25,538 nt of DNA from IMG/VR virus record IMGVR_UViG_3300030105_001704, positions 1 to 25,538 of that record. One strand, written 5' to 3'. The translations under genes and the position numbers were made by a program. This document shows positions 15,367 to 21,292 of the stretch, piece after piece. Each line of letters begins with the position of its first letter. The stretch's first letter is position 1. The notes under the pieces are model-generated. The model saw only the letters and a program-made list of their open reading frames with translations, did no database searches and was not told where the DNA came from. This stretch comes from a virus.

Positions 15367-15410
15367 AGCCTCGCCAGGTCTGCATTGACAATGCGTTGGC
15401 GTGAGAGGCT
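15367..15410. repeat. Three-tier imperfect hairpin
   Basis: Three nested pairs are visible: AGCCTC (15,367) with GAGGCT (15,405-15,410); GCCA (15,373) with TGGC (15,397-15,400); and GCATTG (15,382) with CAATGC (15,389-15,394) around a single A. Internal loops separate the tiers. There is no T-run, so it is not a simple terminator. It could be a structured leader, a replication or packaging signal, or a protein site. Confidence 0.55.
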
Positions 15411-15487
15411 ATGTGGCTACTACATCGACACTATCCTGTCATTGGTTAACGACTACAAAGATAAATATAGATATCTATAAATAAAGC

Positions 15488-15515
15488 TTGCATTACTGAT
15501 TCAGTATGTTATAGT
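15488..15515 (+). promoter_or_regulatory. Rightward early promoter
   Basis: TTGCAT (15,488-15,493), 16-nt spacer, TATAGT (15,510-15,515), predicted start near 15,522, 28 nt before the first early ATG. The spacer contains a perfect palindrome ACTGA-T-TCAGT (15,495-15,505), and another, AGTTGA-AC-TCAACT (15,513-15,526), covers the predicted start. Both could be operators. Hexamers are good but not perfect. Confidence 0.55.
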
Positions 15516-15532
15516 TGAACTCAACTACACAG

Positions 15533-15552
15533 ACAACGGAGTAATTACAATG
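15533..15552 (+). repeat. Repeated ribosome-binding leader, copy 1
   Basis: ACAACGGAGTAATTACAATG includes a GGAG site 8 nt before the ATG. The identical 20 bases recur at 16,112-16,131 and an 18/20 version at 16,444-16,463, each ending in a start codon. This suggests duplication of a translation-initiation cassette among the early genes. Confidence 0.8.
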
Positions 15553-15714
15553 TTATACGACTTAACTACTATACTGTTCAACTCATACGGCTTTGCACCT
15601 ACACTGGCGCTATACGCTAGCACACTTGTGTTACCCTTACACTTAGCCTTCACTGTGTTTGAGAGAAAAGAACACGAAGCATTTGTTAAAAGAGTACTTG
15701 ACACCAACAACTAA
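15550..15714 (+). CDS. 54-residue single-span membrane protein
   Basis: First gene of the right arm: ATG at 15,550, TAA at 15,712. Sequence begins MLYDLTTILFNSYGFAPTLA and has a hydrophobic span (about residues 14-36, LALYASTLVLPLHLAFTVF) followed by a charged tail (ERKEHEAFVKRVLDTNN). Most likely a small inner-membrane protein with the tail in the cytoplasm. It follows the rightward promoter by about 35 nt and uses the repeated GGAG leader. Being the first early product, it may alter host membrane functions or block superinfection; this is inference from position only. Confidence 0.65.
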   Translation: MLYDLTTILFNSYGFAPTLALYASTLVLPLHLAFTVFERKEHEAFVKRVLDTNN

Positions 15715-15764
15715 GTAGTTCACACTGTAGTCAATCAAACAAAACACATACAAGGAATACAACA

Positions 15765-16076
15765 ATGAAGCAATCAATTACAGTTAGCCAGTTTGACGAC
15801 GCCTTTATCAGCATGGATTGCCAGGACAACTTTAGCTATGCAGGTCGGCATGCCTTGTTTGATCACAGAGTTGCAATGGAATGGGACAACACAGATATAG
15901 TATGTGGCGTAGAAACCGAGTTAGAGGTTATAGCCCTATGCTGTGTATTCACAGAATATGATAGCTTTGCAGACATCCAGTCTAACTATCGCGACTTAGA
16001 AACTATTGAAGACGTAGAAGACATGACGATAGTGATACCATTCGGTGACGGTCAATACATTATAGCTGACTACTAA
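15765..16076 (+). CDS. Early acidic protein, conserved-looking, function unknown
   Basis: A 103-residue acidic protein. It starts MKQSITVSQFDDAFISM, followed by NFSYAGRHALFDH and a hydrophobic ELEVIALCCVFTEYDS segment, then acidic LETIEDVEDMTIVIPFGDG. I recall this pattern (short helix, FSY segment, LDVIALCC strand) from hypothetical proteins of many phages, some near anti-restriction genes, but the function is not known to me. Negative charge could suit DNA mimicry; that is speculation. The Shine-Dalgarno is AAGGAA, 9 nt before the ATG. Confidence 0.7.
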   Translation: MKQSITVSQFDDAFISMDCQDNFSYAGRHALFDHRVAMEWDNTDIVCGVETELEVIALCCVFTEYDSFADIQSNYRDLETIEDVEDMTIVIPFGDGQYIIADY

Positions 16077-16111
16077 CTGTTAGCAATCAATCAACCTTAG
16101 AACTAATCAGC

Positions 16112-16131
16112 ACAACGGAGTAATTACAATG
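16112..16131 (+). repeat. Repeated ribosome-binding leader, copy 2
   Basis: Identical over 20 bases to 15,533-15,552, ending in the ATG of the 108-residue gene. The coding start that follows (GAAGCAATCA) also matches the start of the gene at 15,765, so leader and first codons have been shuffled or copied between early genes. Confidence 0.8.
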
Positions 16132-16455
16132 AAGCAATCAACCACAGAACAGAACAGAGCAGCGCTATTAGAGACATTAATACAACTAACTACGTCCACT
16201 TTAGAATTAGATGAAACAAGTAAATTAGTAGTTGAAGCCAACAACCAAAGTGACGCTGTTGACTGTCTTTCGTATAAACTAAGGCATCAGGCGCTAGATC
16301 ACTACTGTGATTATGTTGAAGTTGAAGGGACAGACTGGGGCTTAGCCAAATCATTAGGCGCTGGTACTGTAATGGAAAAGAAAATCATGCGCGAAGCATT
16401 GCTGTGTTATTTAAAGCAAGGTGACCTAGTCTCAACCGACACAACAACGGAGTAA
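16129..16455 (+). CDS. Early protein, function unknown
   Basis: A 108-residue, mainly helical, acidic protein (MKQSTTEQNRAALLETLIQL, then LDETSKLVVEANNQSDAVDC). Its first four residues, MKQS, and their codons match the previous gene, but the rest is unlike it. Includes an HQALDHYCDYVEVEG segment and ends Thr-rich. No catalytic motif or membrane span. It uses the repeated GGAG leader and lies in the first early transcript. Confidence 0.65.
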   Translation: MKQSTTEQNRAALLETLIQLTTSTLELDETSKLVVEANNQSDAVDCLSYKLRHQALDHYCDYVEVEGTDWGLAKSLGAGTVMEKKIMREALLCYLKQGDLVSTDTTTE

Positions 16456-16460
16456 CAACA

Positions 16461-16646
16461 ATGCTAAGTGACACACTGATCGTAAGAGACAGACGCACCA
16501 AGCAGACAGCCTTAGAGCTACGCTATGAAGTGTTAGCTGATAAGACACTGAAGCCTAGGTGGGAAGTGGTAACGCCACAGCAACAGGCTTGTGAGCTGGC
16601 TGAAGCAGGTAGTTATGAACGGTTGATGGCAGCGGAGGAGCTATGA
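16461..16646 (+). CDS. Small early protein, function unknown
   Basis: A 61-residue charged protein (MLSDTLIVRDRRTKQTALEL, then RYEVLADKTLKPRWEVVTPQ), with a beta-rich first half and a helical C-terminus (QQACELAEAGSYERLMAAEE). The leader is an 18/20 copy of the repeated ribosome site. Its TGA overlaps the next ATG (ATGA). No motif is recognised. Confidence 0.65.
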   Translation: MLSDTLIVRDRRTKQTALELRYEVLADKTLKPRWEVVTPQQQACELAEAGSYERLMAAEEL

Positions 16647-16735
16647 GAACTATCAAGCTAATCGTACATGAGCTACTATGCGCCAGTGTACCAGCAGCAC
16701 TCATAGTCTATGTAGTGTTAACATACATTAATTAA
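16643..16735 (+). CDS. 30-residue single-span membrane peptide
   Basis: ATG at 16,643 overlaps the previous stop (ATGA); TAA ends at 16,735. The peptide (MRTIKLIVHELLCASVPAAL, then IVYVVLTYIN) has a basic N-terminus and one hydrophobic span covering most of its length. GGAGG lies 6 nt upstream within the previous gene, strongly supporting translation. Small phage membrane peptides of this type can act as holin modulators or exclusion factors; no function is shown here. Confidence 0.65.
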   Translation: MRTIKLIVHELLCASVPAALIVYVVLTYIN

Positions 16736-16764
16736 AGCTTGACAATTAAACCAGGAGAATTAAC

Positions 16765-16923
16765 ATGTACGAAGATTTAACTAACGAAGAAATGATCGCA
16801 GCTCTTACTGAGTGTTGGACTGAGTCTTGGTCTCATACTTCTGGGTCTATGACTAGTGGCGAGGTATCTCAAGTAGAAGTCTTCTTGTCTCGTCTAGCTG
16901 AACTAATAAAAGATAGAGCTTGA
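16765..16923 (+). CDS. 52-residue acidic early protein, function unknown
   Basis: ATG at 16,765 with AGGAGA 7 nt upstream; TGA ends at 16,923. The product (MYEDLTNEEMIAALTECWTE, then SWSHTSGSMTSGEVSQVEVF) has two acidic helices joined by a Ser/Thr/Gly linker and ends LSRLAELIKDRA. Its stop codon lies inside the -35 box of the next promoter. No recognised motif. Confidence 0.65.
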   Translation: MYEDLTNEEMIAALTECWTESWSHTSGSMTSGEVSQVEVFLSRLAELIKDRA

Positions 16924-16948
16924 CAAGCATAACATATCAGGCTATACT
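16920..16948 (+). promoter_or_regulatory. Strong rightward sigma70 promoter
   Basis: TTGACA (16,920-16,925), 17-nt spacer, TATACT (16,943-16,948). The -35 is perfect and the -10 differs by one base. Predicted start is near 16,955, inside a perfect 16-bp palindrome that begins at the -10, so a protein bound there would compete directly with RNA polymerase. It should drive the replication genes from 17,058 onward. Confidence 0.82.
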
Positions 16949-16958
16949 ATATAGTATA
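16943..16958. promoter_or_regulatory. Perfect 16-bp palindromic operator candidate
   Basis: TATACTATATAGTATA reads identically on both strands and overlaps the -10 and start of the 16,920 promoter. Related sequences occur at 14,961, 17,007, 23,483 and 23,514, all in promoter or leader DNA. The palindromy and shared placement suggest a binding site for a dimeric regulator. Part of the similarity could come from -10 boxes, so confidence is limited. Confidence 0.6.
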
Positions 16959-16988
16959 TTGAGTTGTTAAATATAGGTAGCTGATTGA

Positions 16989-17016
16989 TTGACTTAGTAC
17001 AACTCAGTGCTATATA
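16989..17016 (+). promoter_or_regulatory. Second rightward promoter
   Basis: TTGACT (16,989-16,994), 16-nt spacer, TATATA (17,011-17,016), about 40 nt before the next ATG. The -10 region belongs to GTGCTATATAGTAA, a degenerate copy of the palindrome upstream. The spacer includes TACAACTCAGT, which recurs on the opposite strand in the leftward leader (14,863-14,884). Confidence 0.55.
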
Positions 17017-17057
17017 GTAACAGACAACTAAACATAACGTTAATGAGGTATTAAACA

Positions 17058-17210
17058 ATGAGAAAGGTAAAGAGATACAACACAGACGGCACAGTTATAC
17101 AGTCAACACAGAATAGAAAGACTAAGGGACACACTAAGTGTTTCTGTGATGGCTGCAAAGGTACTCGTGGGCATCGACGCCCTCACTGGTACTTAGCAGC
17201 TACTGTATAA
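17058..17210 (+). CDS. 50-residue basic Cys/His-rich protein
   Basis: ATG at 17,058, TAA ends 17,210, with GAGGT upstream (spacing 9). The product (MRKVKRYNTDGTVIQSTQNR, then KTKGHTKCFCDGCKGTRGHR) is strongly basic and has CxCxxC plus several His residues (GHRRPHW), suggesting metal or nucleic-acid binding. First gene after the double promoter. No family recognised. Confidence 0.65.
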   Translation: MRKVKRYNTDGTVIQSTQNRKTKGHTKCFCDGCKGTRGHRRPHWYLAATV

Positions 17211-17238
17211 ACAACCACCAACTAATGAGGCAAACACA

Positions 17239-18150
17239 ATGAAGACAATCACAATGACAGACGAAGACAAGAACAACATAGCCGTAGGAACTGAGGTGAT
17301 AGCTACACAGGACGGCTTTGAATACTCAGCCGGTGACGTACTAGTCATACTTGAGCAGGACTATGATCACATGCCCGCAGCTATTCGGAAGGGAGACGAT
17401 GATCCATTTGGTTGTTTCCACATAGACATCGCACACTTCGAAGTCTTAGACTTGTCAGACGTAGCGCCAACAACAACGGCTGTTAAGCTGCTACCTGGTG
17501 AACGACCTAAGCATGGTGTTGTCTATACTGTTATCGGTGGCGGTGATGGGGGATACTACCTAGAGGGGTGGGAGATGGTGCTACTGGGAGACGATGGTAC
17601 TGATGCACCTTGGTTCGTGAGAGTTAACGGGCGGGGTTTGCTACAGGGTATGAGCAGGGTAGCAATAAGGCTGTCATACCTAACGTACGAGCCTGAACAG
17701 ACAACTACACCGGCACCTAAGCAGTCCGATGAACAGATCAAGCGTAGCTTACCAGTGGGCACACGAGTTAGGCTTCTAGTCAGTCAAGGCTCCTTGGATG
17801 GTTTGCATATAGGTGCTGAGGGGTGTATAGAAGATCAAGATGGGTCTGATATGCCTGCGATACAGCTTGATAGATTCATGGTCCCACTGTACGTTGAAAC
17901 CAAAGACTTCGAAGCCATCCCAGTTACGCCACCAGCTGAGGTGACACAGGATAACTTAGCTTTCGGTCAAGTCTATAAGCTAACTGGATGGGGGTGTGGT
18001 GCTGACGAAGGGGACTTAGTAGTTCTTAAGGAGAATGATGGTTCATACTGTCCTTGGTTCACCAGACTAGGTGACGGTGCGGGAGTAATAACTTACTTAG
18101 ATCGGTTGGTAGCTGTTGATGTTGTGGAGTCTAAGGGGTCTACGTCATGA
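17239..18150 (+). CDS. Protein with an internal A-B-A-B duplication, function unknown
   Basis: A 303-residue acidic protein built of two related halves. Segment A occurs at about 14-70 (AVGTEV ... DHMPAAI ... HFEVL) and 171-226 (PVGTRV ... SDMPAIQLD ... DFEAI). Segment B occurs at about 92-147 (VVYTVIGGGDGGY ... APWFVRVNG) and 242-296 (QVYKLTGWGCGAD ... CPWFTRLGDG). Short SH3-like beta barrels would fit such strand-turn patterns, but the fold is a guess. A Pro/Thr linker (EPEQTTTPAPK) separates halves. It precedes the coupled replication genes and its stop overlaps the next start. Confidence 0.7.
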   Translation: MKTITMTDEDKNNIAVGTEVIATQDGFEYSAGDVLVILEQDYDHMPAAIRKGDDDPFGCFHIDIAHFEVLDLSDVAPTTTAVKLLPGERPKHGVVYTVIGGGDGGYYLEGWEMVLLGDDGTDAPWFVRVNGRGLLQGMSRVAIRLSYLTYEPEQTTTPAPKQSDEQIKRSLPVGTRVRLLVSQGSLDGLHIGAEGCIEDQDGSDMPAIQLDRFMVPLYVETKDFEAIPVTPPAEVTQDNLAFGQVYKLTGWGCGADEGDLVVLKENDGSYCPWFTRLGDGAGVITYLDRLVAVDVVESKGSTS

Positions 18151-18539
18151 ACAGACAACAAGTGTTTGATAAAGTATTGAATGGACTGCGTGAGCAAGGT
18201 AGTATAAGCGTTAACGAGGGTGGTATGTGCATGTATCGTGGTGTTAATGGCATGAAGTGTGGCATAGGTATGTTGATAGCTGATGAACACTACCATGAGG
18301 GCTTAGAAGAGAGTAGTGTTGAACATACCGGCGTCATAGCGGCGCTGAAACACAGCTTAGGCTACTTAAATGAAGGGAGCGTAGGGTTTCTTGCTAAAGT
18401 ACAGGCTAGGCTACACGACAACTACTCAAACGAACAACAAAGAGACGACGACATAGAAGAATACCCAGCCTGGTTAGAACATCAAGCTAAAGACTTAGCT
18501 TCTACCTTTGACTTAAACTACAGTGAGACTACATCATGA
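18147..18539 (+). CDS. Conserved-looking phage protein, function unknown
   Basis: A 130-residue protein. The N-terminus (MNRQQVFDKVLNGLREQGSI), then CMYRGVNGMKCGIGMLIADE and a histidine-bearing HYHEGLEESSVEH segment, resembles hypothetical proteins widely found in phage early regions. A LQ-type helix (FLAKVQARLHDNY) follows. Cys and His are present but not in a clear zinc arrangement. It is ATGA-coupled to neighbours on both sides, pointing to shared expression with replication genes. Confidence 0.7.
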   Translation: MNRQQVFDKVLNGLREQGSISVNEGGMCMYRGVNGMKCGIGMLIADEHYHEGLEESSVEHTGVIAALKHSLGYLNEGSVGFLAKVQARLHDNYSNEQQRDDDIEEYPAWLEHQAKDLASTFDLNYSETTS

Positions 18540-18724
18540 AGATTAACAAGCGCGAACAAGCTATACCGCTGCCACAGTACGAGACAGTGACAACGTATGA
18601 GTTGACTCAAGAGGAAATGTCTGTGTTGATAAACGCTATCGGTAGGCTACGCCCCAACCAAGGACAAGAAGCCAGTGACTTCTTCTTTAAGTACGCAACA
18701 GTAGTGAGAGGGAACCAACCATGA
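18536..18724 (+). CDS. Small early protein, function unknown
   Basis: A 62-residue protein (MKINKREQAIPLPQYETVTT, then YELTQEEMSVLINAIGRLRP). One amphipathic helix in the middle and a basic C-terminus. Coupled by ATGA overlaps at both ends. No recognised motif; the coupling and absence of in-frame stops support it as real. Confidence 0.65.
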   Translation: MKINKREQAIPLPQYETVTTYELTQEEMSVLINAIGRLRPNQGQEASDFFFKYATVVRGNQP

Positions 18725-19041
18725 AAACTATAGGCAAGCCTTATCCACCAACACCGATCACACCTGAGTACACAGATGGTGAAGTCACATTCAGCATGAC
18801 GTTTAAGGAAGTAGCTGCGCTGCATGTTGTGCTGGCGTACACTAAGTCTAAAGTTCTTACGCACAACCTAACCGACGAAGGTGCTGAGTTGCTTGATGAT
18901 ATGTACGGAGTAACATCAAAGCTAATGCACACTAGCGTCACCGGTAGTAAGTACTGGACACACGCCATAGACATACCCGATGAATACATAGACGTTATAG
19001 ACTACAAGGGGCCAGCTGGATGCATAACTTTAGGGGAGTAG
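18721..19041 (+). CDS. Early protein, function unknown
   Basis: A 106-residue protein (MKTIGKPYPPTPITPEYTDG, then EVTFSMTFKEVAALHVVLAY). A helical core (VAALHVVLAYTKSKV, AELLDDMYGVTSKLM) is flanked by Pro-rich and acidic ends. The 62-residue protein upstream has a similar helix (QEEMSVLINAIGRL), so the two may be distant relatives. Overlaps the next gene by 22 nt. No enzymatic motif. Confidence 0.65.
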   Translation: MKTIGKPYPPTPITPEYTDGEVTFSMTFKEVAALHVVLAYTKSKVLTHNLTDEGAELLDDMYGVTSKLMHTSVTGSKYWTHAIDIPDEYIDVIDYKGPAGCITLGE

Positions 19042-19241
19042 AACAAGGAAGGTGGATTAGCGTTAAAGATATGTTGCCTGTATACCAGTATGATGTGTTA
19101 GTTCTTACCAAGCGTGGAGACATTGTACTGACTCGGCGCGTTGCGGGTGAGGGATGGCGTGGTGTCACCGGCAAGCCTGTTACCTATTGGATGAAGATAC
19201 CTCGTGAACCTAAAGTAACACCTGGGGTAGGTTATGTCTGA
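19020..19241 (+). CDS. DUF551 family protein
   Basis: A 73-residue protein carrying the DUF551 pattern: WISVKDMLPVYQYDVLVLTK near 12-31, a central WR, and PVTYWMKIPREP near the end, equivalent to the family's WISV.DRLP ... VTHWMPLP. Such proteins are common in phages and prophages; their function is unknown. GGGG lies 8 nt before the ATG inside the preceding gene. Its stop overlaps the primase-helicase start by 8 nt. Confidence 0.8.
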   Translation: MHNFRGVEQGRWISVKDMLPVYQYDVLVLTKRGDIVLTRRVAGEGWRGVTGKPVTYWMKIPREPKVTPGVGYV

Positions 19242-20901
19242 AACGCACCAACCATGTACAGACTGTGGCTCTAGTGACGGGCTACAGGTTAACGAAGATG
19301 CGTCAACGTTCTGTCATGTCTGTCGTGAATACACTAGAAACGTTAGCGCACCACCAACTAAGAAGCAGGAGACTAAGACAGTGACAGCATTCAGTAAGCT
19401 AACAGTTGAGCCTAAGTCGATACCAGATAGAGGGTTCAGCATACTAGACACCAAAGCATACGGTGTTATCACAGTAGGTAACGAAGTTAACTTCCCCTAC
19501 TACAACGAGTCAGGTGAGCTAGTAGCCTATAAAGTTAGACGACCTGACAAGTCAATGCACAGCACCGGCAGCATCAAAGAAGCTGTGTTGTTCGGACAGC
19601 AGCTGTTCAATCGTGGCTGTGCTAAGATGATCACACTAGTTGAAGGTGAGTACGATGCCTTAGCCAGCTATCAGATGCAGGGTAGTAAGTACCCCGTAGT
19701 GTCCATTAAGAACGGAGCTAGTGCAGCACTGAAGGATTGTAAAGACAACTACGAGTATCTTAACTCCTTCGATAAAATCTACATCAACTTTGACAGTGAC
19801 GAACCAGGACAGAAGGCAGCTAAGGAAGTGTTGGAACTGTTCAGTGGTAAGGCGTACAACGTCAAGCTCAAGCGCGGCAAGGACGCTAACGATTACTTGT
19901 TAAGCAATGACAGACAGGCATACATGCGTGAGTGGTGGGACGGTGAAGCCTTCGTACCTAGCGGGCTCATCAACGGTTCAGCTCTACGTGACGATGTGAT
20001 GAAGCCATTAGCTATGCCTATCTTTTCTTGGCCTTGGGATGGCTTGAACTTAATGACCTATGGCATACGCTCGGGTGAGATCATAACCTTGACAGCTGGC
20101 ACAGGTAGCGGTAAGACTACGTTACTCAAGCAGGTAGTGGACAAGGCTATGACAGACACTGAGTTTCCTATAGGTATGCTGTCGTTAGAGGAAGGCACAG
20201 ACACAGCCGCTCTATCGTTGATGTCTATGTACGCTAACAAACGATTCCACCTACCAACTAAGTCACAGATGTTAACCATCTTGAACGACCCAGCTAACAT
20301 CAAGTATAAGACTGGACTGGCTGACGAGGTAACAGATGAAGAGAAGTCTGAAGCGTTTGAACAAGTGTTAGCAGGTGGACGGCTATGGTTCTATCAGCAC
20401 AACGGAGACTCGACAGTGGACTCAGTGTGTGACACCATCAAGTACATGAGCAAGGTAGTAGGCTGCCCTGTTGTCATACTAGACCACGTTAGTATCTTGG
20501 TTGGTATGCAGCACAGCCGTAGACAGACATCAGAGCGTGAGGCTATTGACGACACCATGCACATGCTACGTAGCTTAGTAGAAGAGACAGGTGTTACCAT
20601 ACTACTCGTGTCTCATTTGTCTAAGGGTAGCAGCAACGACACTAGCCATGAAGAAGGTGGTCGTGTTAAGATGTCACAGATGCGAGGTAGTAACGCTATC
20701 GCTCAGCTATCTAACTTAGCCATTGCTATAGAGCGTGACACACAGGCTGAGGATGTACTAGATAGTAATCTGTCTACACTTAGAGTGCTAAAGAATAGAC
20801 TGAGTGGTGAGACAGGCGTAGCCACTGTGCTACAATGGGATGAGAAGACAGGTAAGTTAAACGAATTACTCGAAAGAGTTTATACAGGTGATCCACTATG
20901 A
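19234..20901 (+). CDS. T7 gp4-like primase-helicase
   Basis: A 555-residue bifunctional replication enzyme. The N-terminal zinc ribbon has Cys8, Cys11, Cys27 and Cys30. A TOPRIM-type primase core follows: Glu137 in LVEGEYDA and Asp187/Asp189 in INFDSDEPG. The C-terminal RecA-like helicase has Walker A GTGSGKT at 289-295 and Walker B VVILDH with Asp417, then a VSHLSKG motif and later MRGSNAIAQL. This is the order in T7 gp4: primer synthesis and unwinding in one hexamer. It is encoded just before DNA polymerase, its replisome partner, and its TGA overlaps the next ATG. Confidence 0.93.
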   Translation: MSETHQPCTDCGSSDGLQVNEDASTFCHVCREYTRNVSAPPTKKQETKTVTAFSKLTVEPKSIPDRGFSILDTKAYGVITVGNEVNFPYYNESGELVAYKVRRPDKSMHSTGSIKEAVLFGQQLFNRGCAKMITLVEGEYDALASYQMQGSKYPVVSIKNGASAALKDCKDNYEYLNSFDKIYINFDSDEPGQKAAKEVLELFSGKAYNVKLKRGKDANDYLLSNDRQAYMREWWDGEAFVPSGLINGSALRDDVMKPLAMPIFSWPWDGLNLMTYGIRSGEIITLTAGTGSGKTTLLKQVVDKAMTDTEFPIGMLSLEEGTDTAALSLMSMYANKRFHLPTKSQMLTILNDPANIKYKTGLADEVTDEEKSEAFEQVLAGGRLWFYQHNGDSTVDSVCDTIKYMSKVVGCPVVILDHVSILVGMQHSRRQTSEREAIDDTMHMLRSLVEETGVTILLVSHLSKGSSNDTSHEEGGRVKMSQMRGSNAIAQLSNLAIAIERDTQAEDVLDSNLSTLRVLKNRLSGETGVATVLQWDEKTGKLNELLERVYTGDPL

Positions 20902-21125
20902 AAATCGAACACAAAGCTATGGACTATGTTGAAACAAGTATTAGGTTTCTAGGAGCTACACATACGCAGGACAGGGGGTTAACGTACACGGATGGCTGTA
21001 GGTACACATTAGACGTTGACTGCTACGTTAACGGGACGCGCTGCTACTCAATGTTAGAGATACACGGAGACAGTGAAGAACTACTACAAGCAATCGCTGA
21101 CAAAATAGTAAAGGACTTCTCATGA
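20898..21125 (+). CDS. Small replication-cluster protein, function unknown
   Basis: A 75-residue protein (MKIEHKAMDYVETSIRFLGA, then DGCRYTLDVDCYVNGTRCYS) with a beta-rich middle containing three Cys, and a C-terminal helix (EELLQAIADKIVKDFS). Coupled by ATGA on both sides between primase-helicase and the zinc-finger mini-protein. No known motif. Confidence 0.65.
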   Translation: MKIEHKAMDYVETSIRFLGATHTQDRGLTYTDGCRYTLDVDCYVNGTRCYSMLEIHGDSEELLQAIADKIVKDFS

Positions 21126-21292
21126 GATGCTTAGCATGTAACGTAGAACTAACAGATAACGAGTCAGCATATCAAGACGAGAACGGCTACGTAGATATGT
21201 GCGGTGGTTGTATCAAAGCCAGCTCAGACACTAGCCCAATGGAGCCAGACTATGTCAAAGAAAGTGTTGGACTTAGAAACGAAGACGACTAA
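21122..21292 (+). CDS. 56-residue zinc-finger-like mini-protein
   Basis: ATG at 21,122 (ATGA overlap with the previous stop), TAA ending 21,292. The product begins MRCLACNVELTDNESAYQDE and then GYVDMCGGCIKASS: CxxC ... CxxC, spaced like a treble-clef or ribbon zinc site. The C-terminal half is acidic. Its 3' end overlaps the polymerase gene by 41 nt in another frame, and its codons contain the polymerase's Shine-Dalgarno. I recall similar small Cys4 proteins next to phage polymerases, but role is unknown. Confidence 0.7.
   Translation: MRCLACNVELTDNESAYQDENGYVDMCGGCIKASSDTSPMEPDYVKESVGLRNEDD

Larger units (their letters stand above)
14849..15549. other. Divergent control region between late and early arms
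   Basis: About 700 bp without a convincing gene on either strand. Its left third is AT-rich and holds the leftward late promoter with a 144-nt leader; the centre (15,120-15,260) has short direct repeats (CTATTTAATT at 15,229 and 15,242; CTATCCTG several times); 15,265-15,420 is more GC-rich with nested inverted repeats; the right end holds the rightward promoter. Two genome arms diverge here, so an origin of replication or a regulatory RNA is possible, but neither is shown. Confidence 0.75.

Noticed and set aside
15385-15413. TTGACA followed at 17 nt by GCTATG as a promoter
   Set aside because: The -35 is perfect but the -10 is poor, and the TTGACA lies in the loop of the three-tier hairpin.
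15525-15710. Minus-strand 61-codon frame
   Set aside because: Shadow of the 54-residue membrane gene on the plus strand, which has an exact repeated ribosome leader.
16739-16767. TTGACA upstream of the 52-residue gene as a promoter
   Set aside because: No acceptable -10 at 16-18 nt; the spacer is a ribosome site leading straight to the ATG.
21204-21252. GTG start for DNA polymerase 16 codons upstream
   Set aside because: The exonuclease motif begins at residue 7 from the ATG, and GGAG is well placed for that ATG; the extension has no supporting motif.
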